Shown here: one piece after another, positions 1 through 8,211 of the stretch
Layout of the letters: every line of letters begins with the position of its first letter
Position numbering within the stretch: position 1 is the stretch's first letter
Source: Bryobacter sp.
Lineage (GTDB): Bacteria > Acidobacteriota > Terriglobia > Bryobacterales > Bryobacteraceae
Assembly (NCBI GenBank): GCA_022843625.1
Contig: JALHNH010000026.1
Span: 1 to 64,000 of the forward strand
Reading direction: 5' to 3'
DNA length: 64,000 nucleotides
Notes under the pieces: generated by a model
What the model was told of the DNA's origin: nothing
Seen by the model: the letters and a program-made list of their open reading frames with translations, nothing else
Database searches by the model: none
Program-made: the position numbers and the translations under genes

Positions 1-617
<617 letters not shown>

Positions 618-1178
618 TTACTTGCTCAGTACCCTTTCTAGTTCTTGCTCTTCTTCTTCTTCGGCAGCGCCCATGGGGACGGGCGAGGCCAGGCGTAGTT
701 TCTTCGGTTCGAGTGTTACCGCTACCAGACCGCTACGGGTGATTTCAATTTCGCCGTAGCTACGCATCAAATCAATAAATTCGTCGAGTTTTTCAGGGTC
801 GCCGGTGCATTCGATGGCAAAGCCTTCGACGCTGGAATCGACGACGCGGGCCTGGAAAATCTCGGCTTCTTTCAGGATAGCGGTGCGATTGGACATCTCT
901 GCGCGGACGCGGAGGAGGACCATTTCGCGGGCTACGCTGCGTTCTTCGGTGAGGTCTTGAGCCTGGAGGACGTTGACGAGCTTGTTGAGCTGCTTTACGA
1001 CCTGGGCGCGGACCTTATGCTCTACGTCGACGACGATGGTCATGCGTGAGAGGGTGTCGTCCATGGTGCGGGCGACGGTAAGACTTTCGACGTTGTAATT
1101 GCGGGCGGCGAGGACGCCGACGACGCGCATGAGTGCGCCGGGTTTGTTTTCGAGGAGGATCGTTAGGGTTTGGAGCAT
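618..1178 (-). CDS. ilvN: Acetolactate synthase, small regulatory subunit
   Basis: Regulatory subunit of acetolactate synthase; it activates the large subunit and mediates valine feedback. The protein opens with an ACT domain (MLQTLTILLENKPGAL, then NYNVESLTV), followed by the IlvN C-terminal domain. A longer frame exists with a start at 1214, but its first 12 residues (MPARYRTARYTT) are unlike the family and overlap the ilvB stop, so I choose the ATG at 1178, giving 186 aa. It sits 25 bases after ilvB and directly abuts ilvC. The acidic C-terminus is unremarkable. Confidence 0.95.
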   Translation of the reverse strand: MLQTLTILLENKPGALMRVVGVLAARNYNVESLTVARTMDDTLSRMTIVVDVEHKVRAQVVKQLNKLVNVLQAQDLTEERSVAREMVLLRVRAEMSNRTAILKEAEIFQARVVDSSVEGFAIECTGDPEKLDEFIDLMRSYGEIEITRSGLVAVTLEPKKLRLASPVPMGAAEEEEEQELERVLSK

Positions 1179-1183
1179 TGTTG

Positions 1184-1210
1184 TGTACCTAGCTGTTCTG
1201 TACCTAGCTG
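1184..1210. repeat. 15-bp tandem duplication over the ilvB stop codon
   Basis: The 12-mer TGTACCTAGCTG occurs at 1184-1195 and again at 1199-1210, a 15-base period. Each copy carries an in-frame TAG for ilvB (minus strand), so ilvB has its stop at 1204-1206 and an identical back-up stop 15 bases later. It looks like a replication-slippage duplication in the ilvB-ilvN spacer. Confidence 0.85.
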
Positions 1211-2964
1211 GCAACCTCTACGGGCTGTGGTTGGCCGAGGACCATTTCGTTGATCGCGCCGCCTGCCGGAACCATCGGGTAAACGTTTTCGAAGGGGGTA
1301 ACCATTACGTTGAGCAGGTAAGGCCCGGGGGTGTTGACGGCTTCTTCGAGAGCGGGGCGGAGTTCTTCGGGCTTGGTGATGGTTTTGCCTTTGAAGCCGT
1401 AAGCGCCGGCGAGTTGCGCAGGCTCTGGGAAGCTGTCGAGGGTGACCTGGCTCAAGCGGTTGTTGTAGAAGAGCTCCTGCCACTGGCGGACCATGCCGAG
1501 GTGGCCGTTGTTCATGCAGATGATCTTGATGGGGAGCTTATGGTTGGCGATGGTGGCGAATTCCGGGATCGACATCTGGAAGCCGCCGTCGCCGGCGATG
1601 GAGAAGACAAGCTTTTCAGGGCAGGCCATCTGAGCGCCGATGGCGGAGGGAAGGCCGAAGCCCATGGTGCCGAGGCCGCCGGAGTTGATCCAGAGGCGGG
1701 GGTGATCGTAGCGGATGAGCTGGGCGGCCCACATCTGGTGCTGGCCGACGTCGGTAGTGACGATGGCTTCGCCGTTGGAGATACGGTTGATCTCGGCCAT
1801 GAGGTGTTGGGGCTTGATTTCGTCGATGGAGACTTCGAGCTTGAAGGGGTGCTCTTCCATCCAGCCGCGAATGGTGTTCCACCAGTCGGCGCGCTGAGCG
1901 GACTTTTGAGCGCGCATTTCGGGTTCGAGTTCGCGCATGACCTTGTTGAGCTTGGTGAGGACCTTTTTGGCATCGCCGACGATGGGGAGTTCTGCGTTGC
2001 GGATCTTGGAGATCTCGCTGGGGTCGATGTCGACGTGGATGACCTTGGCGTGGGGGGCGAAGGCAGCGAGGCGGCCGGTGACGCGATCGTCGAAGCGAAC
2101 GCCGAGGGCGATGATCAGGTCGGTATTGTACATGCCCATGTTGGCCGCGTAGGATCCGTGCATGCCGGGCATCGAGATGAAGTTGCGGTGGTTGCCGGGC
2201 AGGGCGCCGAGGCCCATGAGGGTGTTGACGCAGGGGAGGTCAGCGAGTTCGACGAATTCCTTGAGTTCATTGTGGGCGTGGGAGTGGATGATGCCACCGC
2301 CAGCGTAGACGAAGGGACGTTCGGCTTCCCAGATCATCTGGGCGGCGCGGCGGATCTGGCCGGTGTGGCCTTCGGTGTAGAGCTTATAGCCGGGGAGATG
2401 GATGGAATCGACAGGCTGGTAGTGGGAGAAGGCCTGGAAGATGTCCTTAGGGATGTCTACGAGGACGGGGCCGGGGCGTCCGGTTGTGGCGATGTAGAAG
2501 GCTTCGTGGAGGATTCGCGGGAGTTCCGAGACGTGCTTGACCATGAAGTTGTGCTTGGTGGCTGGACGGGTGATGCCGAAGGTGTCGGCTTCCTGGAAGG
2601 CGTCAGTACCGATGAGCTTGGAGGTGACCTGACCGGTGATGGCGATGACGGGGATGGAATCCATCATGGCGTCAACGAGGCCGGTGACGAGGTTCATGGC
2701 TCCGGGGCCAGAGGTGGCGCAGCATACACCGACCTTACCCGTAGCGCGAGAGTAGCCTTGGGCGGCGAAAGCGGCATTCTGTTCGTGCCGGACGAGGACG
2801 TGTTTGACGGGGTGGTCATACATGGCGTCGTAGAAGGGGAGAGTGACGCCGCCGGGATAACCAAAGATCACTTCTACGCCTTCGCGGGAGAGGCATTCAA
2901 GCAGGATGTGCGAGCCGCTCATGAGAGCGCCTGGTGTTGCGGGAGGTTGGATGGTGGATGCCAT
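1204..2964 (-). CDS. ilvB: Acetolactate synthase, large catalytic subunit
   Basis: Thiamine-diphosphate enzyme that condenses pyruvate with pyruvate or 2-ketobutyrate, the first common step of branched-chain amino-acid synthesis. At 586 aa it has family length. The catalytic glutamate lies in RHEQNAAFAAQGYSRATG, near residue 60. The FAD-binding middle domain follows, and the TPP/Mg motif GDGGFQMSIPEFATI ... MNNGHLGMVRQ lies in the C-terminal third. The ATG at 2964 has AGGAG about 14 bases upstream, rather far. A second possible start is the Met of MSGSHILLECLSREG (2922), closer to where many homologues begin. It is the first structural gene of the operon, downstream of an attenuator-type leader. 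Confidence 0.96.
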   Translation of the reverse strand: MASTIQPPATPGALMSGSHILLECLSREGVEVIFGYPGGVTLPFYDAMYDHPVKHVLVRHEQNAAFAAQGYSRATGKVGVCCATSGPGAMNLVTGLVDAMMDSIPVIAITGQVTSKLIGTDAFQEADTFGITRPATKHNFMVKHVSELPRILHEAFYIATTGRPGPVLVDIPKDIFQAFSHYQPVDSIHLPGYKLYTEGHTGQIRRAAQMIWEAERPFVYAGGGIIHSHAHNELKEFVELADLPCVNTLMGLGALPGNHRNFISMPGMHGSYAANMGMYNTDLIIALGVRFDDRVTGRLAAFAPHAKVIHVDIDPSEISKIRNAELPIVGDAKKVLTKLNKVMRELEPEMRAQKSAQRADWWNTIRGWMEEHPFKLEVSIDEIKPQHLMAEINRISNGEAIVTTDVGQHQMWAAQLIRYDHPRLWINSGGLGTMGFGLPSAIGAQMACPEKLVFSIAGDGGFQMSIPEFATIANHKLPIKIICMNNGHLGMVRQWQELFYNNRLSQVTLDSFPEPAQLAGAYGFKGKTITKPEELRPALEEAVNTPGPYLLNVMVTPFENVYPMVPAGGAINEMVLGQPQPVEVAS

Positions 2965-3010
2965 TTAAGTAAGTTGAACTCCTAAGCTGCGGTTACTAAT
3001 TTTACGTTGA

Positions 3011-3057
3011 CAAAGATAAAGGCCACGGGCTGGATTTTTTGGTTCCCGCCAGTGGCC
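3011..3057 (-). terminator. Intrinsic terminator/attenuator ahead of ilvB
   Basis: Read on the minus strand, GGCCAC (3057-3052) pairs with GTGGCC (3026-3021). An inner GGG/CCC extends the stem with a bulge, and the 3' arm is followed at once by the T-rich run TTTATCTTTG. The stem lies between the leader-peptide stop (3083) and the ilvB start (2964). The 5' arm also contains GGCGGG, which can instead pair with CCCGCC in the last codons of the leader peptide. Confidence 0.7.
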
Positions 3058-3093
3058 TAGAAGTTAAGATTCCTGAGGCCGCTCAGGCGGGAG
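3043..3093 (-). promoter_or_regulatory. ilv antiterminator pairing and stop-codon hairpin
   Basis: On the minus strand TCCCGCC (3092-3086, last two sense codons of the leader peptide plus one base) is complementary over 7 bases to GGCGGGA (3050-3044), which lies in the 5' arm of the terminator, so the two stems exclude one another. A second compact hairpin, CCTGAG-CGGC-CTCAGG (3072-3087), contains the leader-peptide stop codon. A ribosome stalled on the Val/Ile/Leu codons would leave TCCCGCC free for antitermination; a ribosome at the stop would cover it and permit termination. Confidence 0.6.
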
Positions 3094-3214
3094 TTGAGGG
3101 TACTTGTACGACCCCGACTCCGACGAGAAGAATGCCAATAATGATGACAACGGCCCGATAGACAGGAATGCTGGCAGGCCGTTGGTAGCGGAGATTGCGC
3201 AGCAGATTCGTCAT
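3083..3214 (-). CDS. ilv operon leader peptide (43 aa, Val/Ile/Leu-rich)
   Basis: Short peptide starting MTNLLRNLRY at the ATG at 3214 and ending QVPSTPA. Residues 22-38 are VVIIIGILLVGVGVVQV; 13 of residues 21-38 are Val, Ile or Leu. This is the composition of ilv leader peptides such as E. coli IlvL and IvbL, whose translation senses charged branched-chain tRNAs. It lies directly upstream of ilvB with a terminator between. The frame stays open upstream to a GTG at 3331 (82 aa) that overlaps the previous gene's stop, but the ATG at 3214 sits just behind a plausible promoter. An alternative is a small single-span membrane protein; the position and the alternative stems favour a leader. Confidence 0.75.
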   Translation of the reverse strand: MTNLLRNLRYQRPASIPVYRAVVIIIGILLVGVGVVQVPSTPA

Positions 3215-3221
3215 ACTTTGT

Positions 3222-3250
3222 AGGTTAATGCAAAAGCCTCGCAAATGCAA
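3222..3250 (-). promoter_or_regulatory. Candidate promoter of the ilv leader
   Basis: Minus strand: TTGCAT (3250-3245), a 17-base spacer, then TAACCT (3227-3222). The -10 match is modest (TA...T). Seven bases separate it from the A of the leader-peptide ATG at 3214, so transcription would start at or next to the start codon and the leader mRNA would be leaderless. Confidence 0.4.
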
Positions 3251-3330
3251 GGAGGGTTTTTCATAAATCTCGCTAATCATAAGATTTAGTGATTGCGGCT
3301 GAATATCGTCCGGGAACAGCTTTGCATTCA

Positions 3331-3954
3331 CTAGAATTCGATCGAGGCCAGGATCTCTGAGGGTTTTTTATCGAAGGCTTTGCATATGGCGAGAAAACTC
3401 TCAAGCGAAGGCAGGTGGGCGCCGCGTTCGATCGAGCTGATCTGGCTGACGCTGAGCTTTGTGGCCGCCGCTACATCTTTCAAACTCCAATCCTTTTCTA
3501 CCCGCAGGAGTTTAATTTTGTGCCCAAGACGCTCACGGAGCCGGTCTTGCGCTGCACGGCCGAGACCGAATGACTCTATGGCATTGGCTAGCGTGGTTCT
3601 CAACTGGACGAGACTAAACGGTTTCGTGAGGTAGTCGAAGGCTTTACGCTTCAGTGCAGCACGCATGTCGTCGAGGGACGGGTATCCGGTAACGACGATG
3701 ACGCAGAGAGTGGGCCAACGGGTGAGAAGTTGATCGAGAACCTGCTCTCCCTGAAAGTCGCCCATTTTCATATCGAGCAAAACGATATCGGGGAGGCGTT
3801 GTTCAGCGGCGAGAAAGAGATCTTCGGGATGAGAGAAGCCGTGGACCGAAAATTGAGCATCCTCCACCAGTACGTCTTCCATATAATTGCGGAAGTCGTT
3901 GTCGTCGTCGAGAACGGCGATATCGACAAGCGCCGGTGACGGCTGAATTTCCAT
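3331..3954 (-). CDS. Response regulator with Xre-type HTH output domain
   Basis: A 207-aa protein with an N-terminal receiver domain (acidic pocket DDD at 16-18, phospho-acceptor D61 in IVLLDMKMGD, T89 and K111 in FDYLTKPF). A C-terminal Cro/CI-type HTH (about 144-203: LRVEKDWSLKDVAAATKLS then SQISSIERG) follows. This receiver-Xre order is uncommon, since response regulators usually carry winged-helix or LuxR outputs. I start at the ATG at 3954 because the longer frame adds 59 residues that run antisense into the sulfatase gene. No histidine kinase is nearby. It is divergent from the sulfatase with only 23 bases between start codons, so the two share a control region. Its target is unknown. 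Confidence 0.88.
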   Translation of the reverse strand: MEIQPSPALVDIAVLDDDNDFRNYMEDVLVEDAQFSVHGFSHPEDLFLAAEQRLPDIVLLDMKMGDFQGEQVLDQLLTRWPTLCVIVVTGYPSLDDMRAALKRKAFDYLTKPFSLVQLRTTLANAIESFGLGRAAQDRLRERLGHKIKLLRVEKDWSLKDVAAATKLSVSQISSIERGAHLPSLESFLAICKAFDKKPSEILASIEF

Positions 3955-3977
3955 AACACTACTGTAAAACCAAAGCG

Positions 3978-5366
3978 ATGAGAAACCAAACACGACGAAA
4001 TGTTCTTGCGGGACTGGCTGGCGCATTACTAAGAGCAGAAACGAAACAACCCAACATTGTTTTAGTGCTTTTCGACGATCTGGGATGGCGGGACTTTGGT
4101 TGTTTTGGAAACACCAAGCCAGTAACGCCAAACATTGATGCGCTCGCCGCAGAGGGGGTGAAGTTTACTCAGGCCTATGCGGCGTGCCCGGTTTGCAGCC
4201 CTTCCCGGGCGGCAGTGTTGACTGGAAAGTATCCACCGAGGACGGGCGTAACCGACTGGATTGCAGGCAGAGCCCAATGGCCGACGGCAAAACTGGTGAC
4301 ACCGAGGACGGGTACGTATCTTCCGCTTGAAGAAGTAACGATTGCCGAAACATTGAAAAAAGCTGGATACCGGACGGGGTCGGTTGGAAAGTGGCATCTC
4401 GGGGGAAGCGATGGACATATGCCCACCGATCAGGGCTTTGATCACAACACCGGGGGAAATGAGCGCGGAGCCAACGCCTATTTCGGGCCCTTCAACCTGC
4501 CAGGCCTTGAAGGGCGGAATGCGCAGCAATATTTGACTACCGAGCTTGGGATAGCCGCGAGAAAGTTTGCCGCTGCCGACCGCAAGCCGTTCTTTTTGTA
4601 TTGGCCCAATTATGCCGTCCATTTGCCATTGCAGGCTCCAGGATTTTCCTCCAAGGAAGGAACCTACCATGAGATGCTTCGGATCGCCGACGAGCAAATT
4701 GGCCATATGCGCGATCAACTGAAGGCGGCAGGCGAATACGAAAACACGATCTGGATCATTACCTCAGACAATGGGGGGCTGCTCTACGAAGGCAAGAGCC
4801 GCGAGGCGGTCACAAACAACCAGCCGTTGCGGGCGGGTAAGGGACACCTTTATGAGGGTGGGATTCGAGTGCCGCTGATTGTGAAGGCACCCGGGAAATC
4901 TAAAGCAGGGCTGGAGGTGAGCCAGCGAGTCTCCGGAATCGATTTATACCCAACAGTGCTCGACCTTCTTGGCATCGCCAAACCGCAAGGGATCGACGGA
5001 GTGTCACTGGCTGGACTTCTCGAAGGCAAGAAGAAGAGCCTGAAGCGGGATGCGCTCTATTGGCACTATCCGCATTACTCCAACCAGGGGGGAGTTCCGG
5101 GTGGAGTTGTGATTGAACGGAACTGGAAACTGATTGAGTTCTATGAAACGGGAAGGTTGGAGTTGTTTGACCTGAGCAAGGATGCTGGAGAAAAAAGGAA
5201 TCTAAGCGTGGTCGAAAAGGTACGAGCTTTGAAGATGCACGGGATGCTCCAGAGATGGAGGCAACGAGTCAGTGCCGTCATGCCAGGTAGCAATCCAAAC
5301 TTCGATCCGGCCAAGGAGGACCAAGGGCTCTTTGGGAAGGAGGAAGCGACAGTACCAGAGGCCTAG
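3978..5366 (+). CDS. Secreted type I sulfatase (arylsulfatase family)
   Basis: Hydrolyses sulfate esters, probably of polysaccharides, outside the cytoplasm. The 462-aa protein begins with a Tat-like leader (RRNVLAGLAGALL, residues 6-18). The metal-binding start NIVLVLFDDLGWRDFG follows at 26-41, and the sulfatase signature C73-S-P-S-R77 lies in CSPSRAAVLTGKYPPRTG; C73 needs conversion to formylglycine. The segments GKWHLGG and ITSDNGG are further family motifs. No formylglycine-generating enzyme is seen here. It shares a 23-base divergent spacer with the receiver-Xre regulator, which is a candidate controller. Its TAG stop overlaps the stop of the convergent Flp pilin gene in one CTAG. Confidence 0.93.
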   Translation: MRNQTRRNVLAGLAGALLRAETKQPNIVLVLFDDLGWRDFGCFGNTKPVTPNIDALAAEGVKFTQAYAACPVCSPSRAAVLTGKYPPRTGVTDWIAGRAQWPTAKLVTPRTGTYLPLEEVTIAETLKKAGYRTGSVGKWHLGGSDGHMPTDQGFDHNTGGNERGANAYFGPFNLPGLEGRNAQQYLTTELGIAARKFAAADRKPFFLYWPNYAVHLPLQAPGFSSKEGTYHEMLRIADEQIGHMRDQLKAAGEYENTIWIITSDNGGLLYEGKSREAVTNNQPLRAGKGHLYEGGIRVPLIVKAPGKSKAGLEVSQRVSGIDLYPTVLDLLGIAKPQGIDGVSLAGLLEGKKKSLKRDALYWHYPHYSNQGGVPGGVVIERNWKLIEFYETGRLELFDLSKDAGEKRNLSVVEKVRALKMHGMLQRWRQRVSAVMPGSNPNFDPAKEDQGLFGKEEATVPEA

Positions 5367-5563
5367 GGTAAGTTGGAAGCAACGGATATGATTCGGGAAA
5401 AAATGGTGCTAATGGAAGGCACAACCGTAGTTGGGAAAAAGACCCAAAGGGCAATAACCATAAAGCCCACGAGGAGGGCGTATTCGATAAGATCCTGTCC
5501 TTTGGTGTCAACCAGGAGTTGGGATAGGTGTTTTCGGGCGGCGATCAAACTTTGGTATGGCAT
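5363..5563 (-). CDS. Flp/Fap-type pilin
   Basis: A 66-aa type IVb pilin precursor. A short basic leader is followed by the class signature KGQDLIEYALLVGF (residues 21-34); processing is expected after G22, leaving a hydrophobic helix (about 26-45) for pilus assembly. The start is the ATG at 5563. Such pilins are normally encoded beside tad/cpa secretion genes, but none is present here, so it must rely on machinery elsewhere or serve another use. The gene ends in a CTAG shared with the sulfatase stop. Confidence 0.88.
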   Translation of the reverse strand: MPYQSLIAARKHLSQLLVDTKGQDLIEYALLVGFMVIALWVFFPTTVVPSISTIFSRIISVASNLP

Positions 5564-5642
5564 CTTCTAGTACTCCAGGCTCATTGGATAACTCAATACT
5601 CGGGCATATCGCCGCTCACTTCAACTAAGCAAAACACGTAGT

Positions 5643-5667
5643 AGTACCTCTAATTCGCATTAGTACT
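5643..5667. repeat. Imperfect inverted repeat upstream of the pilin gene
   Basis: AGTAC (5643-5647) plus TAAT (5651-5654), interrupted by a 3-base bulge, faces ATTAGTACT (5659-5667) across a TCGC loop. It sits in the 140-base spacer between the pilin start (5563) and the stop of the permease gene at 5704 and could be an operator or a weak terminator. Nothing else is evident in that spacer. Confidence 0.35.
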
Positions 5668-5703
5668 TTCGTCAGGTATCAAGAAGAGAATCTAAGGTAG
5701 CTG

Positions 5704-6954
5704 CTATTCGTAGCGCAGAGCTTCAACGGGGTCGAGCCGGGCTGCCTTGATTGCGGGCCATGTGCCGAAGAAGACACCAACGGCAACGCTGACGCCCAGA
5801 CCAGCGACGACCGCCCAGAGTGGAGTACTGCTGGGCAGAGCGGGCACGAGGGCAGCCACTACTAGCGTCACAAGGGTGGAGACGATGATGCCGATAATGC
5901 CACCTAGAACAGTAAGGCTAGAGGCCTCGAGCAGGAACTGAAAGACGATATCTGGCTTGCGCGCACCAAGTGCTTTGCGGATGCCGATCTCGCGAGTTCG
6001 CTCGGTTACGCTAACGAGCATGATGTTCATGACGCCGATGCCGCCAACAAGCAGGCCAAGGCCGGAGATGGCGATTGAGACAATCACAATCAAGCCGGTG
6101 ATCTTGTCGAATTGGGCAATGATCTGATCGGCAGTGGATATGTTGAAGTCGTTGTCGTCGCCAAATTTGACACCGCGGATCCTGCGCATGGCAGCTTGCA
6201 TTTCTTCAAAAGCCTGCTCGCGCATTCCTTCGCGGGCTTTGCCTGTGAGAAAAACGTTGTCGGCGAAAGGGTACTTTTGTTTTGCGACGGCCAGAGGAAT
6301 CTCAATATTGCGGTCCAGACCGTTTTCGCCGAAGAAACCTCCTTTGGCTTTTTCAAAGACACCAATGACGCGAAACTCAGCGCCATCTACGGAAATGGTT
6401 TTTTCGAGGGCCTGACCATCGGGGAATAGCGCCTCGGCCACGCTGGGACCAATCACACAAACGCGCAGGCCACGAGTATCTTCGTCCGGCGTAAATACCC
6501 GGCCGGCACGAAGCTCCCGCGGCTGCACCAGATATGAGTTAGCCGACCGGCCCTGCAGGCCAATCGTGTCGCTTTCAAAACCGGGAACTTTGGCCGAAAG
6601 TGCTCTTCCACCTTGTACGGTTGGAATAAAGATGGAAACGGAAACACGCTCAATGGCCGGGCTGGTGCGCTCAATAAACTCTGCGTAGCCTGCCTCAAGC
6701 GGGCGCCGCTTTTGCTCTTTTGGGGATCCACCGGAATTCGGATCACCGGAGAATCGGGAAACGAAAATGGAATCAGGGCCAAACTCTTCGAAGAAAGTGA
6801 CGATTCCAGCCCGAAGGCCGGTGAGGAGGCTGGCAACCGTAACGACGGTAGTGATACCGATAACAATGCCGAGGATCGTAAGCCCGGACCGGAAACGATT
6901 GGCCCAAACAGACTCGGCCGCCAGCTTGATGGTTTCAGCTACAGGAACACTCAT
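5704..6954 (-). CDS. ABC transporter permease, MacB/FtsX type
   Basis: A 416-aa permease: one N-terminal membrane helix (LTILGIVIGITTVVTVASLL), a large periplasmic MacB_PCD domain, then three helices around 280-410. The FtsX-family motif VSVTERTREIGIRKALGA follows the second helix, and the protein ends PIKAARLDPVEALRYE-like (PAIKAARLDPVEALR). This fold transmits ATPase movements to the periplasm in lipoprotein, peptide or macrolide export. It starts three bases after the paralogous permease upstream, so the two form an operon and probably a heterodimer. No ATP-binding subunit or membrane-fusion protein is present in the window. Confidence 0.9.
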   Translation of the reverse strand: MSVPVAETIKLAAESVWANRFRSGLTILGIVIGITTVVTVASLLTGLRAGIVTFFEEFGPDSIFVSRFSGDPNSGGSPKEQKRRPLEAGYAEFIERTSPAIERVSVSIFIPTVQGGRALSAKVPGFESDTIGLQGRSANSYLVQPRELRAGRVFTPDEDTRGLRVCVIGPSVAEALFPDGQALEKTISVDGAEFRVIGVFEKAKGGFFGENGLDRNIEIPLAVAKQKYPFADNVFLTGKAREGMREQAFEEMQAAMRRIRGVKFGDDNDFNISTADQIIAQFDKITGLIVIVSIAISGLGLLVGGIGVMNIMLVSVTERTREIGIRKALGARKPDIVFQFLLEASSLTVLGGIIGIIVSTLVTLVVAALVPALPSSTPLWAVVAGLGVSVAVGVFFGTWPAIKAARLDPVEALRYE

Positions 6955-6957
6955 GGA

Positions 6958-8199
6958 TCAATCCGCCCTCAAAGCTTCAATTGGATCGAGACGAGCAGCC
7001 TTGCGGGCAGGATACCAGCCTGAAATCAGGCCCACTCCGCTGGAGACGAAGACAGCCAGCAGAATGTACGGGGCAGTGATCTGCATCTTCACATCAAAAG
7101 AGCTTGTAATGATTTGAACCAGGCCCCAGGCAATTGCAATTCCGAGAAACCCGCCGAGCGCCGAGATGACAAAACTCTCAGTGAGGATCTGGACGAGGAT
7201 GTCAGAACTTCTAGCGCCCAGGGACTTGCGAATTCCGATTTCCTTCGTGCGCTCGGTAACGCTGACCAGCATGATATTCATGATGACGATTCCGCCAACG
7301 ACCAGAGAAATTAGCGTGATGGGAACAACTACGATACGGATCAAGCCCAGAATGTTGTCGATGAAGCCGCGAATGGAGTCCGGAGTAAGAAAACCAAAAT
7401 TGTCTTCCTTTTTTGGGCCCAGGTGATTGCGAACGCGCATCGCTGTACGAGTTACCTCAAGTGCCTCATCAAGAGAAAGTCCAGAGCCCGCCTTAGAGCG
7501 AGCAAAAATGCTCATCGACTTGGCGGGGCCATACAGCTTTTCAAAGGTTGTGTCGGGAATATAAACAGAGTTATCCTGGCTTCGGCCAAGGTTCGATCCG
7601 AGCTTTTCCTGCACCCCGATAATCAGGAAGTCATAGCCGCGCAATTTGATGGTTTGCCCGATGGGAGAAGCGCCGGGAAAAAAGTAAGTACGAATTTCAT
7701 CACCCACAACCGCAACGTAGCTCTTGTTCCGCTCTTCTTGTTCGGTAAAGAAGCGGCCATCAACGATACCTACATCGCGGATTTCAGCCAGAACGGCAGA
7801 CACGCCCAGGATACTGCAAGCCTCAAGCAACCGATCGTCCCGCTTGACGTCGTCCTGGCGCTGGGAATAGGGACTATATTGAACCTGGTCCCCTGTTGCG
7901 CCACGAAGGTAGACAAGATCCTCACGGCGCAACTGGCGGTTGTTGCGAAGCAGAGCAGCGCGCTGCTTGGCAGTCAGGCGCCCTACGTTGGCAACCTGTG
8001 CCAGCAGGTAGGATTCGGTACCAAAGGCCTTTGAGGTGGTCTCTTCAGCCGTTATGCCCAAACCCTCAATTCCGGCACCAACAAGAATGACGCTGGCGAC
8101 ACCGATCACGACACCAAGCAGAGTCAGAAAGCTCCTTAGGCGATGCGCTTTGATCGAATCGAGGGCAAGGGATAGAGCTGTGAGGTAAGACGTTGTCAC
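6958..8199 (-). CDS. ABC transporter permease, MacB/FtsX type (second copy)
   Basis: A 413-aa paralogue of the following gene with the same plan: an N-terminal helix (FLTLLGVVIGVASVILVGAG), a periplasmic domain, then three C-terminal helices. It carries VSVTERTKEIGIRKSLGAR and ends YPARKAARLDPIEALRAD. It is transcribed first of the pair, with a 3-base gap to the downstream permease, and starts 12 bases after the upstream aldo/keto reductase gene, so all three may share one transcript. The substrate cannot be read from the sequence. The cognate ATPase must be encoded elsewhere. Confidence 0.9.
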   Translation of the reverse strand: MTTSYLTALSLALDSIKAHRLRSFLTLLGVVIGVASVILVGAGIEGLGITAEETTSKAFGTESYLLAQVANVGRLTAKQRAALLRNNRQLRREDLVYLRGATGDQVQYSPYSQRQDDVKRDDRLLEACSILGVSAVLAEIRDVGIVDGRFFTEQEERNKSYVAVVGDEIRTYFFPGASPIGQTIKLRGYDFLIIGVQEKLGSNLGRSQDNSVYIPDTTFEKLYGPAKSMSIFARSKAGSGLSLDEALEVTRTAMRVRNHLGPKKEDNFGFLTPDSIRGFIDNILGLIRIVVVPITLISLVVGGIVIMNIMLVSVTERTKEIGIRKSLGARSSDILVQILTESFVISALGGFLGIAIAWGLVQIITSSFDVKMQITAPYILLAVFVSSGVGLISGWYPARKAARLDPIEALRAD

Positions 8200-8211
8200 A
8201 AGGCTTCTTTT

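Noticed and set aside
1099-2985. 628-codon plus-strand open frame opposite ilvN and ilvB
   Set aside because: It is antisense to two unmistakable enzymes, and its Asp/Gly/Val-rich translation resembles nothing. Strong codon bias on the coding strand keeps the opposite frame open.
3083-3331. 82-aa version of the ilv leader frame from a GTG overlapping the response-regulator stop
   Set aside because: The TAGTG overlap is tempting, but there is no membrane or domain logic in the extra 39 residues, and the internal ATG has a well-placed promoter. Not fully excluded.
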